DNA of 64,000 bases from Lachnospiraceae bacterium (GCA_009911175.1 QXWX01000016.1:1-64000), one strand, 5' to 3'. Counted from the stretch's first letter, positions 42,615-52,157 are shown. The notes: generated by a model not told the origin, from the sequence alone. Program-made: numbers and translations.

Positions 42615-43652
42615 CTATGAAACCGCATCCCCCCGCTCTGTGACCAGCCGGTATCCCACCGACTCTACCCGGTGCGCCAGGCACTCCCTGCACTCTGCCG
42701 CTTCCTCTCCGGTACAGATCTTATTGTCGTACAGGTCATACTGCTTCCTGTTCTTTACCGGAGACAGATTAGGCATCACCACATTGGCTCCGGCCAGCAG
42801 CCCTTTTTCCCGGCCCCGGGGATCCAATGTTCCCAGCGCGGTGGTTGCGGGGAGCAGTACCTTCGGCAGCAGGATCCGGATCACCGACAATAAAAACAGC
42901 GTCAGATCCACGCTTCCCGCTTCCGCCTCCGCAAACGGTGTTTCATGATGCGGAATAAACGGTCCGATCCCCACCATCTCCGGCTGCAGCTCTTCCAGAA
43001 AGCACAGATCCTCTGCAAGCTCTGCACTGGTCTGTCCCGGAGAGCCTACCATGAAACCGGCGCCCACCTGGTATCCCAGTGCTTTCAGATCCCTCAGACA
43101 GCGCTTCCGATTGGCAAGCGTCAGATTCTCCGGGTGCAGCTTCCGGTAGTGCGCTTCATCCGCCGTCTCATGCCGCAGCAGATAACGGTCCGCCCCCGCC
43201 TCCCGGAACCTCCGGTAGCTTTCAAAGGATCTTTCCCCGATGGACAGGGTCAGGGCGCAGTCCGGATAGCGTGTCTTGATCTCCCGGATGATCTCCGTCA
43301 TCCTTTCATCTGTAAAAAAAGGATCCTCCCCGCCCTGAAGCACGAAGGTCCGGAATCCCAGCCCATATCCGTTTTCACAGCAGTCCAAGATCTCCTCCCG
43401 ACTCAGACGATATCTTTTGGCATGCGGATTTTGGCACCGTATCCCGCAGTAATAGCAGTTATTTTTGCAATAATTGGTAAACTCGATCAGCCCTCTGGTA
43501 AAGACCTTATCTCCGTAATACAGCTTACGGAGCCGGACCGCTTCCCGCGACAGCCTGGAGCGTACTTCCGGATCGCCGGACGCTTCCAGAAGCCGCGCGT
43601 ACTCTTCCCTGGCCAGAGTGTGATCACGTATCAATTTTTCCGTCAGAATCAC
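42615..43652 (-). CDS. hydE: [FeFe]-hydrogenase H-cluster radical SAM maturase HydE
   Basis: 345 residues if it starts at GTG 43652, eight bases after AAGGAG; a TTG eight codons earlier is less likely. The radical-SAM cluster motif CKNNCYYC gives Cys62, Cys66 and Cys69, preceded by GLIEFTNY as in HydE. Further family blocks are FVLQGGEDPFFTDE, LRHETADEAHYRKLHP and GFMVGSPGQTSAELAEDL, and PATTALGTLDPRGRE near the end. HydE builds the dithiomethylamine/iron precursor of the H-cluster with HydF and HydG, neither of which is in the window. It indicates an H2-producing fermentative metabolism. It is followed on the strand only by the convergent AraC gene. Confidence 0.93.
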   Translation of the reverse strand: MILTEKLIRDHTLAREEYARLLEASGDPEVRSRLSREAVRLRKLYYGDKVFTRGLIEFTNYCKNNCYYCGIRCQNPHAKRYRLSREEILDCCENGYGLGFRTFVLQGGEDPFFTDERMTEIIREIKTRYPDCALTLSIGERSFESYRRFREAGADRYLLRHETADEAHYRKLHPENLTLANRKRCLRDLKALGYQVGAGFMVGSPGQTSAELAEDLCFLEELQPEMVGIGPFIPHHETPFAEAEAGSVDLTLFLLSVIRILLPKVLLPATTALGTLDPRGREKGLLAGANVVMPNLSPVKNRKQYDLYDNKICTGEEAAECRECLAHRVESVGYRLVTERGDAVS

Positions 43653-43683
43653 GCGTTCTTCTCCTTTTTGTTTCAATCAGCGC

Positions 43684-44304
43684 TTAAAAAATATGTTCCT
43701 TCGGGTTTTCATCCTCAAATTCAAACACGCACCGCTCAAATGCATTGATCACATGGGTATCCTGATATTTATCATACCGCTTATGGTTTCTTCCATAGGA
43801 CATATGTACGTGCCCGTGGAGGAAAAATTTGGGACGGTATTTTTCAATCAATGTCTTAAATACCTGAAAACCCTGATGCGGCAAATCCCGCCCATCATTT
43901 AACTGATAGGCGGGCGCGTGTGTGACCAGGATATCAAAGCCCCCATGACGAAACAGCTTGAACCACAGTTTTGCGGCTCTGCGCTTCATCTCCCGCTCCG
44001 TGTACTGATGCTGCCCGGAGCAATAGCGCATGGAGCCGCCCAGCCCGAGGATCCGTACCCCTTCATGGACGTAGATCTGATCCTCAATGCAGATACAGCC
44101 CTCCGGCGGAATGCGTTCATATTTGCTGTCATGGTTCCCGTGTACATACAGAACCGGTACGGAAGAAAGAGTCACCAGGAAGGAAAGGTAATTCGGATCC
44201 AGATCCCCGCAGGAGATGATCAGGTCGATCCCGTCCAATTTTCCTTTTTCGTAAAAATCCCACAGATACTTGGACTCTTCATCCGCGATCGCCAGTATCT
44301 TCAT
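43684..44304 (-). CDS. Calcineurin-like metallophosphoesterase
   Basis: 206 residues. Metal-binding motifs in order: ISCGDLDPNYL (the first Asp block is weak, IADEES), HGNHDSKYERI, VTHAPAYQLNDG and FFLHGHVHMSYG. These define a small cytoplasmic phosphoesterase of the YfcE/YmdB kind; the substrate could be a nucleotide or a phosphodiester. It begins 7 bp after the BMP-domain gene and ends before hydE, so the three may form one transcript. The usual first motif DxH is replaced by IADEE, which would change one metal site. Confidence 0.8.
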   Translation of the reverse strand: MKILAIADEESKYLWDFYEKGKLDGIDLIISCGDLDPNYLSFLVTLSSVPVLYVHGNHDSKYERIPPEGCICIEDQIYVHEGVRILGLGGSMRYCSGQHQYTEREMKRRAAKLWFKLFRHGGFDILVTHAPAYQLNDGRDLPHQGFQVFKTLIEKYRPKFFLHGHVHMSYGRNHKRYDKYQDTHVINAFERCVFEFEDENPKEHIF

Positions 44305-44311
44305 ACGTCAG

Positions 44312-46222
44312 TTAACCTTCCTTTTTCTGTACTCCCTGCTGCTCAATGACAGGTTTTGCCTCTTCCTTCAGCTCTTCCTTTTTCGGAATGGAACCGATCA
44401 CATTCTCTGCCAGCCAGTCCATGGTCATGATCTCCTCCGGCGCCAGGATCCGGTCCGGTTCTCCCTGCACGATCCCTGTCTGGGAATACAAAATACCGGA
44501 AAACGGGTTAAACAGATCGGAACTGATGGTCGCCCTCAGCAGTTCAACCAGGCGCTTTGTTCCAATCGGAAGGTTCTTGGAACAGATCACGTCGATCACC
44601 CCTGACGACATGCCCCACCAGTAGTTGATGGCCTTGGTAGACGCCGGGTTGTCGTCATATTTCCAGGTTCCGTCCATGATCGTCCGGATCAGCCTTTCGT
44701 AAAACTTGCCCCAGTGCCACAGCGGCATGGCAAGATTCCGCATCCAGCCTCCTTCCTGGTGGTAGAGTCCGTAGAACCGGGAAGCTTCTTCCGGGATTAC
44801 CATATCCCGTCCGGATATACAGGAAGATCCGTTGCTCCTGATCTTTTCATCAATGTCCACGTCCTTCAATGTGGACCATTCCAGAAATACCTCCGCCCGC
44901 GGGTTGATCATCTTTGCTCCCAGGGCAAACGCATTGATATTTGCAATGGAACCGCAGATCGGATAATCCGCGATATAGGTCATACGGTTGTTTTCCGCCA
45001 TCGCCCCGGCAATGGCCCCCATCAAAAACTTCGCCTCATGCATCCGTGAATAGTATGTACGGATATACCGGTGAGATGTGTTCAAGGAGCAGTTCAGGAT
45101 TCGGATCTCCGGATTGGCAATGGCTGCCTTTACGCTTGCCTGTACGAAGGACGGCGTAGTCGTAAAAATCAGGTTGCAGCCTGAATCAATGGCCTCCGCC
45201 AGCAGAGCTTCGATATTTTCCAGGGTCGCATTCTCATAGCTGACCGTCTGCACCTCGTCCGAAAATGCCTGCTCCAGATGCAGCCGCCCCAGCTCATGGG
45301 CGTAGGCCCACGCCGAGGTTCCCGGTGTCTTTTCATAAATAAACGCAATCTTGAGCTTCGGCATACTCAGCGGCAGGAGGATGCTTAAGAGCGGCTTCTT
45401 TTCCTCATTGGGCTCCATCTTCAGGTCCACCACCTGCTCCTCCTGAAGAAGCTCAAATTCCTCCCAGCTCTTTGTCATCAATTCCTTCAATTCGCTGGTC
45501 GTCTTCTCGTCGATGTCCTCATATCCATATAATGTGATGAACGCCAGAAACGCGTCTCCTGCGGTGATCCTCAGCTTGCTCCCGCCCTGCGTCTGGTATT
45601 CCCCGGAAAACCTGGAATAAATGGAGCTGAATTTCAGCAGCTCATCCTTCGTCCATTCTTCCTCCGGCTCTTTCCCGACAGCTTCCTGCAGCTTCGCGAA
45701 TCTGCCCTCCTGGGAAAACCAGATATAGTTAATGGGCGCGCACCGGTAAAAATCCAGAAATTCATAATATATTTTATTTTCCTTTTCCTCTGTGCGCTTC
45801 GGAATGATCCGCGTGACGTTGCCCGGAATGGACACAACGCCGAAATATTTCATAACGCTGACCCGCTTATTTCCTTCCTCCACGTAGAACTTGTTCATAT
45901 ATTCATATGCCTTAATCGGCTCCCGGATTCCTTCCTCCACATGGCTGGTGCTTAAAGAAGCCCATTTCGAAGCAAACTCCGTGGTCTCACGCAGAATCGG
46001 CATAAAATTTCCCGCAAAGGAGTTGCTTCTTCCGACGGTTTTCGTCCCCACGATCTGGTCTGCGGGAATCTGTACCAGCCCGAGGGGCATTTCCGAATAA
46101 GAGCCCTTCTCCGGCATAAAATCATCCAAAACCTGCAAAGTAGGCCTCACGCCGCGGAGCATCCGCGACTGATAGTCCTTTTTTCCCAATCGATACGCCT
46201 TGCTGTAATCTTCACTTCCCAT
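44312..46222 (-). CDS. Cytosolic fusion of a ParB-like N-terminal domain with a BMP/PnrA-type ligand-binding domain
   Basis: 636 residues without signal peptide or lipobox. Residues ~95-150 contain YMNKFYVEEGNKRVSVMKYF, the ParB/Spo0J-type nuclease-like motif in which EGNKR is typical. From about residue 285 a BMP (PnrA-like) periplasmic-binding-protein domain follows: LKIAFIYEKTPGTSAWAYAH, then NLIFTTTPSFVQASVKAAIA, and GAIAGAMAENNRMTYIADYP. BMP proteins normally bind nucleosides outside the cell as ABC lipoproteins; here the domain must be intracellular. A sensory or regulatory role with a nucleoside-like ligand is plausible. The C-terminal ~30 residues are charged. Confidence 0.75.
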   Translation of the reverse strand: MGSEDYSKAYRLGKKDYQSRMLRGVRPTLQVLDDFMPEKGSYSEMPLGLVQIPADQIVGTKTVGRSNSFAGNFMPILRETTEFASKWASLSTSHVEEGIREPIKAYEYMNKFYVEEGNKRVSVMKYFGVVSIPGNVTRIIPKRTEEKENKIYYEFLDFYRCAPINYIWFSQEGRFAKLQEAVGKEPEEEWTKDELLKFSSIYSRFSGEYQTQGGSKLRITAGDAFLAFITLYGYEDIDEKTTSELKELMTKSWEEFELLQEEQVVDLKMEPNEEKKPLLSILLPLSMPKLKIAFIYEKTPGTSAWAYAHELGRLHLEQAFSDEVQTVSYENATLENIEALLAEAIDSGCNLIFTTTPSFVQASVKAAIANPEIRILNCSLNTSHRYIRTYYSRMHEAKFLMGAIAGAMAENNRMTYIADYPICGSIANINAFALGAKMINPRAEVFLEWSTLKDVDIDEKIRSNGSSCISGRDMVIPEEASRFYGLYHQEGGWMRNLAMPLWHWGKFYERLIRTIMDGTWKYDDNPASTKAINYWWGMSSGVIDVICSKNLPIGTKRLVELLRATISSDLFNPFSGILYSQTGIVQGEPDRILAPEEIMTMDWLAENVIGSIPKKEELKEEAKPVIEQQGVQKKEG

Positions 46223-46448
46223 AATGCCCTCCTACGCTTCCATTGAAAAGCTGCATCTTCATCATGCTCCGGGCCGTCCGCCCAAGCGGACAGAAGGAGC
46301 CAGTTACTTTCTTTTAAAATGAATCTTCCAAATATTCCCTTCTTTCCTCAATCGAATCTGTATGTTATCACTTTGCTCCTGTTCTGTCAAGCAAAAGCCC
46401 GCATAAAAATTTGCTCTTTTTTCCGTACTTTTCCCGCACATGAAATTC

Positions 46449-47576
46449 TTATGATAATTCTGACTTTTCCTGCGCTTCCGGCTCTCCTGTTACAGCCTTC
46501 TTACGCCGGTTTCTTCTTACCAGCAGGAGGATCCCCGCAAGCACCAGGCATACGGCTGCTCCGATCCCGACTCCGATCAGAACCCTCTTCCCGCGCTGCT
46601 GCTGCCGCTTCTGTTCTGCTTCCCGCGCCTTCTTTTGGGCAGCCTCCTCCAGCTCCTTCTGCATTCTCAGCACTTCCTCATCGGATTCCGGATTCTGGAA
46701 CAAGCTCAGATCCAGTTCATTCTCCATCAACATCCGGATCATATCCTGCCCCTCCTGATTGGGATGCAGCCCGTCAGACTGAGTCAGGTCCTCAATTCCC
46801 GAGTCAAAGAGATCCACCACATGATATCCATATTCTTCCGCATACTTCCATATGATCTCATTCATTCCGGAGATCACACTCTCTACCACCGCGTTCAATG
46901 TACCAGGCAGCTCCCGCCCTTTCATCGGATTATAGATTGTCGTAACCGCAATCTGGGCATCCTCTCTGCGGCACAGGGCAATCGTGTCCATGGCAAGTAC
47001 CCATTGGTCCTCAAATGAGGAGTAATCCCAGCTTCCTATTGCCGAAGCAATGTTCATCAGGAGAAGAGGATTTTCCGCAATCCCATCCTGCAGGGCTGCC
47101 AGAGCTTCATCCGCCGTGTAAAAACGAGTCTGATTGTTCAAGATCTCCCTGGACACCTTTTTAAATTCATTCATCAGGTCATTGGAGCCGATCGTCAGTG
47201 TGATCAGCTCCGCCTGCGAAAGCATCTGCTGAACATCCGTCTCCAGAAGCATTGTCGAATTGAGCTTTTTTGCCGTCAGCCCGTTTTTCGTAAACCGGCT
47301 GATCCAGATCTCTCTCCCGCTGACGCTATGCAGATCACCTGCAATGAGGATCGGGTAACTTGTAACTTCTGATTCACCTGTCCCATAGTATCCGTTCGGG
47401 ATGCTGTCCCCCAGAGCGATATACCACACTGGGCCGTCCTTTTTTGCTCCTGTGCTCTGAATCTCCTCTTCTGCCGATGCATGCCCTCCAAAAAGCATGA
47501 CACAGATCAGAAAAACCGCACTCATCCATATCCATTTTGCCCCGCGTACATATCCAGGCAATTCTATACGCCTCAT
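46449..47576 (-). CDS. Secreted, membrane-anchored SGNH/GDSL hydrolase
   Basis: 375 residues from ATG 47576 (GGAAGGAT site); the frame is open further upstream without a site. A signal peptide or anchor spans ~13-34. SGNH blocks: IALGDSIPNGYYG (Ser58), LITLTIGSNDLMNEF, and DGLHPNQEGQDM with catalytic Asp/His near 292-295. A charged helical linker (~310-335) leads to a C-terminal membrane helix (GVGIGAAVCLVLAGILLLVR) and a basic tail. It is thus an extracellular lipase/esterase-like enzyme tied to the membrane, perhaps acting on cell-wall or lipid esters. It is divergent from spoIIID. Confidence 0.85.
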   Translation of the reverse strand: MRRIELPGYVRGAKWIWMSAVFLICVMLFGGHASAEEEIQSTGAKKDGPVWYIALGDSIPNGYYGTGESEVTSYPILIAGDLHSVSGREIWISRFTKNGLTAKKLNSTMLLETDVQQMLSQAELITLTIGSNDLMNEFKKVSREILNNQTRFYTADEALAALQDGIAENPLLLMNIASAIGSWDYSSFEDQWVLAMDTIALCRREDAQIAVTTIYNPMKGRELPGTLNAVVESVISGMNEIIWKYAEEYGYHVVDLFDSGIEDLTQSDGLHPNQEGQDMIRMLMENELDLSLFQNPESDEEVLRMQKELEEAAQKKAREAEQKRQQQRGKRVLIGVGIGAAVCLVLAGILLLVRRNRRKKAVTGEPEAQEKSELS

Positions 47577-47729
47577 GATTTCATCCTTCCTTTCCCTCAG
47601 TAACCTCTTTCCTATCGTAACACAACTCCCCCTTCTGTGTATACAATAAATTATATCCAGTGGCTCTTCCTTTATAGCTAAAATAATACGCAAACGAGGA
47701 ACTGCCCTGCTAGCTAAGGAAGAATAGAG

Positions 47730-47758
47730 TAATAAACCTCCCCCGTTTTTCATACATT
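47730..47758 (+). promoter_or_regulatory. Sigma-E-type promoter of spoIIID
   Basis: TAATAAA (47730-47736), 14 bp, CATACATT (47751-47758) closely fits the mother-cell sigma-E consensus (KMATA-N14-CATACANT). In Bacillus spoIIID is a sigma-E gene. Confidence 0.7.
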
Positions 47759-47787
47759 GTAAAAACAAGGTTTGCAGGGGGATTTTC

Positions 47788-48045
47788 TTGAAAGATTATA
47801 TTGAAGAACGAGCCGTAGAAATCGCCAATTATATCATAGAAAGCAACTCCACTGTACGGCAGACGGCAAAGAAGTTTGGGATCAGCAAAAGTACGGTACA
47901 TAAAGATGTTACCGAGCGGCTCCTTCAGATCAATCCTGCACTCGCGGCGCAGACCCGCAGGGTGCTGGACACGAACAAATCCGAACGGCATATCCGGGGC
48001 GGACTTGCTACCAGAGAAAAATATCTGCACTTAGAACATCGGTAA
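47788..48045 (+). CDS. spoIIID: Mother-cell sporulation regulator SpoIIID
   Basis: 85 residues, as in Bacillus. It starts at TTG 47788 after GCAGGGGGA. The conserved opening YIEERAVEIANYIIES and the helix-turn-helix STVRQTAKKFGISKSTVHKD are diagnostic, followed by INPALAAQTRRVLDTNKSER and HIRGGLATREKY, which close the family. SpoIIID acts in the mother cell after sigma-E to switch gene expression toward sigma-K. Single-gene unit with a sigma-E-like promoter and a terminator. Strong evidence that the organism forms endospores. Confidence 0.97.
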   Translation: MKDYIEERAVEIANYIIESNSTVRQTAKKFGISKSTVHKDVTERLLQINPALAAQTRRVLDTNKSERHIRGGLATREKYLHLEHR

Positions 48046-48050
48046 AATGA

Positions 48051-48090
48051 AAAGAGCGTGGAACTTCCTGTATGTTCTGCGCTCTTTCTC
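48051..48090 (+). terminator. Terminator of spoIIID
   Basis: AAAGAGCG (48051-48058) and CGCTCTTT (48080-48087) pair around a long loop that can pair further. It lies 6 bp after the stop codon. Confidence 0.6.
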
Positions 48091-48228
48091 ATGGTATATG
48101 AATCAGTGCTGCCATAAAGCTTTCCGGCCGATCTGCCTGGTGACCGTCCAAAATCCATACGGCAGCCCTTCCATCCGTCCCTTCCCGCATCCTTTGTTCG
48201 CATTCAGGGACAGTCTCCCACCGTCTTC

Positions 48229-48906
48229 CTACTTCGACGGAATAAACCGCGCGATCTCTCCCGCCACATTGGAGATCGGCATGGTCTGCAGCCAGATATG
48301 CCCCGGGCCGTTGATAACCGTATTAAAGATCCCTTCTCCGCCGAATACCATATTCTTCACACCCGGCACGGATCTGACATCTATGCCGCAGGTCGATTCC
48401 ATCGCCGCAAGATATCCCGTATCCACCACGATCTGCTGCCCCGGCTCCAGGTCATACTCCACGATGTGCCCGTCAAATTCCAGAAATGCCGTTCCCTGCC
48501 CGGTCAGACGCTGCATAATAAAGCCTTCCCCGCCGAACAGTCCGGCTCCGAACTTCTTCTGAAAGAATACGGACAGGTCTACCCCTGCCTCCGATGCCAG
48601 GAATCCGGACTTCTGAACGACCAGTTCCCTGCCCGGTCCGATATCATAAGCCACGATCTTGCCCGGAAAGCTGGAGGCAAACGCAATCATTCCGGAACCG
48701 CCCATTGCCGTATACACATTCTGGAACAGGGCCTCTCCCGCAAACATCCTCCCGATTGCCTTTCCGATTCCTCCGTTGGATGTTGTCTCCATCTTCATAT
48801 TCGGGGACATCCAGCTCATGGATCCTCTCTCCGTGATCATCCTCTCTCCGTTGTCCAGATAGCAGAGAACAACCGGAAGTGTCTCACCTTTAATCTCATA
48901 GCGCAT
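48229..48906 (-). CDS. AIM24/TIGR00266-family protein
   Basis: 225 residues, the usual size. It shows the duplicated beta-sandwich of the AIM24 family: ERGSMSWMSPNMKMET near residue 28, GKAIGRMFAGEALFQNVYTA, MIAFASSFPGKIVAYD, and the second half VFGGEGIFNTVINGPGHIWL. These proteins are widespread, cytoplasmic or membrane-associated, and of unknown biochemical role (the yeast namesake supports mitochondrial inner-membrane organisation). Monocistronic; nothing in the neighbourhood explains its job. Confidence 0.88.
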   Translation of the reverse strand: MRYEIKGETLPVVLCYLDNGERMITERGSMSWMSPNMKMETTSNGGIGKAIGRMFAGEALFQNVYTAMGGSGMIAFASSFPGKIVAYDIGPGRELVVQKSGFLASEAGVDLSVFFQKKFGAGLFGGEGFIMQRLTGQGTAFLEFDGHIVEYDLEPGQQIVVDTGYLAAMESTCGIDVRSVPGVKNMVFGGEGIFNTVINGPGHIWLQTMPISNVAGEIARFIPSK

Positions 48907-48943
48907 AAACTACTCTCCTTCCCTCTTTTTTTCATTTTCTGGT

Positions 48944-48995
48944 AACGATGCAGAACGGCAGACCGCAGACCTGTCCGCTGCCGTTCTGAATCGTT
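48944..48995 (-). other. Long hairpin between the histidine-kinase gene and the AIM24 gene
   Basis: AACGATGCAGAACGGCAG and CTGCCGTTCTGAATCGTT are nearly perfect arms around 16 bases. No T run follows, so it is not a standard terminator; it may be a factor-assisted one or a leader structure of the AIM24 gene. Confidence 0.45.
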
Positions 48996-49068
48996 CCATT
49001 TCTTGCTGCTCCTCCATTGTGCTCGCAATTGCCGGGAAAGTCAAGAAAAAGGCGGGGGATAAGTCAGT

Positions 49069-51321
49069 CTATTTTGTTGATTTCCCATCATTTTTCTGTT
49101 GATTCCGTGTTGAAAACTCCTCTGTCCGCTTCGGAAGCCGGATATTGACCTTAAACAGATCCGCCTCCGTTGTCACCTCCAACGTCCCGTAATGCAGCTC
49201 CGTAAAGCTCTTCGCAATCGCCAGCCCCAGGCCGGAACCTTCCGTATTTCTGGACGCGTCCCCGCGGACAAAACGGTCCGTGATCTCATTTGCGTCAAAA
49301 TCCAGCTCCGCCGCAGACACATTTTTCATGGAGATCAAAACCTCATTCCCCTCATCCTTCACCTCAATATAAACTCTCGTATGGGGCATTGCGTACTTTG
49401 TGATATTCACGATCAGATTTTCAAAAATACGGTATGCCTTCTGGCTGTCCAGCAGCATCACAACCTTTTCCTCGGGCAGGCTCCACCGGATATCCAGACG
49501 CGCCTCCCGGATCCTGCTGTCATTTTCCAGGCCCACCTGCTTTAAAAGCTCTATCACATCCGCTCTCATAAAATTCATCGTCACATTCCGGCTGGTGGCT
49601 TTGCTGATCTCAAACAGATCCTCAATCAATCCCTTCAGCCGAAGGGATTTCTTCTCCAGCACTGCCAGATATTCCTTCCTCTTCTGCGGATCCTCCTCCT
49701 TTTTCAGCAGATCCACATAGGTTATGATCGCAGTCAGCGGTGTTTTCAGGTCATGGGAAACGTTGGTGATCAGCTCGGTCTTCATCCGTTCGCTCTTCAC
49801 TTCCTCATCCACCGCTTTCTTGAATCCTCTCTGAATCTTCTGGATCTCCGTCTTCATTGGATTGAATACTCCCAGATCCCCTTCGATCGGAGCATCCAGG
49901 TTCCCCTCCGCAAGCAGGTTCATGGATGCCAGCAGCAGCCGATATTTCCATTGGATATCGAAAAAATATCGGCGCAGGAACAAAAACAGAATCCCGGAAT
50001 ACAGCAGAAGCGCAAAAATCCCGTAAAACCAGAAGCAGCTGATCAATGTCAGGACAATGAAATTCGCAAGGACGATCTTAAAGATCACATGATTCGCCTG
50101 CTCCGTAATATCCACATGCAGAAAACCGTCGTAAATCCGTTTCTGGAGGCCGCGGATTCCCTTCCACATTCTCCTGAACAGCCCCGTAGCCTCTCCTGCG
50201 CCCTGCCGCACCTGCTCGCCAAGCTCATCCTTGCGTCCCTCCGCCCAATAAAGGATCCGCGCGGTCAGGGTACGCTCCTTCCAATACCTTCCCTTCATCG
50301 TAAATATCGCCCGCAGACAGGTCGTTCCCCAATAGGCCATTCCAAAGATACAGAACCACATCAGCAGATTCAAGAGCTTTTCCACACCGTAATTCAGCTG
50401 CTCCGGGATCCCCATATCGCCTATAAAACCTGCCAGGCGATGGTTCAGTGTATTCCACACAACGGAAGCAAAGGATTGTTCCATGGAAACGGCAAATGCG
50501 CCCGCAAGCAATACCACCTCAAACGGCATTTTAAAAACCGGGAAGTTTCCCAAATCCCAATTCTTATTGCAGGGAATCAGAAGCGCGGCCGCCATGACCA
50601 GAAAGCATAAGCCCCATTCAAAGACCAGATAGGGCTTCATATTGGACAGGATCTCCACATTGGCATTGTATACGCCGCCGGAAAAATAATTATTCTGCAG
50701 AAATCTCTGCAGATTCTGTTCCGTAAACGCATAAATGATCTTTACCGAAGAGGGATCCGTCAGAAAATACTGTATCCGCTCCCCTTTCACATAATCATAG
50801 GGCTCATCCAGGCAGTTAAATACTCCCTGCTCCAGACGGTACCGCTCATCCTCGTTTGCGCAGGTTCCATCCACTTCCACGGTATTGAGGTTTTCGTTCC
50901 GATCATACTCCAGCACGATTCGAAGCCCATAATCCGTATTCTGCTCCAGGAGCTTTTTCGTGTCAGCGGAACTGCTTCTGCCTAGCAGGCCTTTTTCCCC
51001 GTCCGCGTCCTCCGAATCCCCGGAAAATACTTCATAATCCATATATTTGCGCATCAGGAAAAAGTTGTCTCTCCCGAAACGCTGCATCACTTCATTCAGC
51101 TCCAGATTCTCATGCACTTCATTATACAGATAATACCCGCCGCGCAGCAGTTCATCCATAGAATCTTCCATGATGCCTGCCGCAAAGTCGCCTTTCAGCT
51201 CCGGTTCCATCAGATCCGCAAGCACCGGATAGGAGGATATCATGGCAAATGAAGAAAATAAAAGTACGATTCCAGCCAACAGAATTCCAAATCTAGGACT
51301 GTTTTTCAATTTTATAGCCAA
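49069..51321 (-). CDS. Sensor histidine kinase with large N-terminal membrane domain
   Basis: 750 residues. A first helix (~11-35), an extracellular region (~36-225), then several helices to ~350, a cytoplasmic stretch and two more helices (~415-460) form an unusually large sensor. The kinase core follows: phospho-acceptor block NVSHDLKTPLTAIITY with His near residue 523, an N-box-like stretch FENLIVNITKYAMP (relaxed), and GDASRNTEGSGLGLAIAKSF for ATP binding. It pairs with the response regulator encoded directly upstream, the genes overlapping by 29 bp. The signal is unknown; envelope or peptide stress is a reasonable guess from kinases of similar core. Confidence 0.9.
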   Translation of the reverse strand: MAIKLKNSPRFGILLAGIVLLFSSFAMISSYPVLADLMEPELKGDFAAGIMEDSMDELLRGGYYLYNEVHENLELNEVMQRFGRDNFFLMRKYMDYEVFSGDSEDADGEKGLLGRSSSADTKKLLEQNTDYGLRIVLEYDRNENLNTVEVDGTCANEDERYRLEQGVFNCLDEPYDYVKGERIQYFLTDPSSVKIIYAFTEQNLQRFLQNNYFSGGVYNANVEILSNMKPYLVFEWGLCFLVMAAALLIPCNKNWDLGNFPVFKMPFEVVLLAGAFAVSMEQSFASVVWNTLNHRLAGFIGDMGIPEQLNYGVEKLLNLLMWFCIFGMAYWGTTCLRAIFTMKGRYWKERTLTARILYWAEGRKDELGEQVRQGAGEATGLFRRMWKGIRGLQKRIYDGFLHVDITEQANHVIFKIVLANFIVLTLISCFWFYGIFALLLYSGILFLFLRRYFFDIQWKYRLLLASMNLLAEGNLDAPIEGDLGVFNPMKTEIQKIQRGFKKAVDEEVKSERMKTELITNVSHDLKTPLTAIITYVDLLKKEEDPQKRKEYLAVLEKKSLRLKGLIEDLFEISKATSRNVTMNFMRADVIELLKQVGLENDSRIREARLDIRWSLPEEKVVMLLDSQKAYRIFENLIVNITKYAMPHTRVYIEVKDEGNEVLISMKNVSAAELDFDANEITDRFVRGDASRNTEGSGLGLAIAKSFTELHYGTLEVTTEADLFKVNIRLPKRTEEFSTRNQQKNDGKSTK

Positions 51322-51991
51322 CGCCCCACACCACCTTCAAATATTTTGGATTTTTCGGGTCTACTTCGATTTTTTCACGGATATTGCGGACATGCACCAT
51401 GATCGTATCTGTATTGATGGCCTTTTCCTGCCACACCCGCTCATAGATCTCTTCCGCGGAAAATACATGCCCCGGATTCTTTGTCAGGAGCAGAAGGATC
51501 TTATATTCGATCGGCGTCAGCTTCACCGGATTTCCGTCCATGGTTACCTCCACCGTATCCTCATTGATCTCCAGCCCGCCGATCACATGTACATTTTCCT
51601 TGGGTTCCAGCTTTTCCATAAATTTCCGGTAACGACGGAGCTGGGAGTTCACCCTTGCCATCAGCTCCATCGGGGTAAACGGTTTCGTTACATAGTCGTC
51701 CGCCCCGATATTGAGCCCCATGACCTTATCCACTTCTTCTGATTTCGCCGAAAGCATGATCACCGGAAAATCGTACTTTTCCCGCAGCTTCATCGTCATA
51801 CGGATTCCGTCCATCCGGGGCATCATAATGTCTACGATCGCCAGATGGATCTCTTCTTTTTCCAGGACCTCCAGCCCTTCCACGCCGTCCGCCGCCTGAA
51901 AAACCTGGTATCCCTGACTCTGCAGATAGATCTGCACCCCTTCCCGAATCTCCTTGTCATCCTCTACTACCAACACATGATTAATCTCCAT
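51293..51991 (-). CDS. OmpR/PhoB-family response regulator
   Basis: 232 residues from ATG 51991 (AGAGGA site at seven bases); a TTG 18 codons upstream extends the frame without support. The receiver domain shows VVEDD, the phospho-acceptor Asp54 in AIVDIMMPRMDG, and LSAKSEEVDKVMGLNIGADD with the conserved Lys. The C-terminal winged helix (~135-232) contains VKLTPIEYKILLLLTKNPG and RVWQEKAINTDTIMVHVRNI. The stop overlaps the kinase start, so the pair is co-translated. Targets are unknown. Confidence 0.95.
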   Translation of the reverse strand: MEINHVLVVEDDKEIREGVQIYLQSQGYQVFQAADGVEGLEVLEKEEIHLAIVDIMMPRMDGIRMTMKLREKYDFPVIMLSAKSEEVDKVMGLNIGADDYVTKPFTPMELMARVNSQLRRYRKFMEKLEPKENVHVIGGLEINEDTVEVTMDGNPVKLTPIEYKILLLLTKNPGHVFSAEEIYERVWQEKAINTDTIMVHVRNIREKIEVDPKNPKYLKVVWGVGYKIEKQS

Positions 51992-52157
51992 CTCGCCCGT
52001 CCTCTCTGCTGTCATCTGTATTTTTTCACTGAACAGTTCCGTCAATAATATTCTAAAATTTTATATAAGCCGGCAGAACTGTTTATCAAATTCACGCATC
52101 TGCCGATACCAGTATGATACGAATAAACTGCCGGATTGTCAAATCGTTCAATCATTG

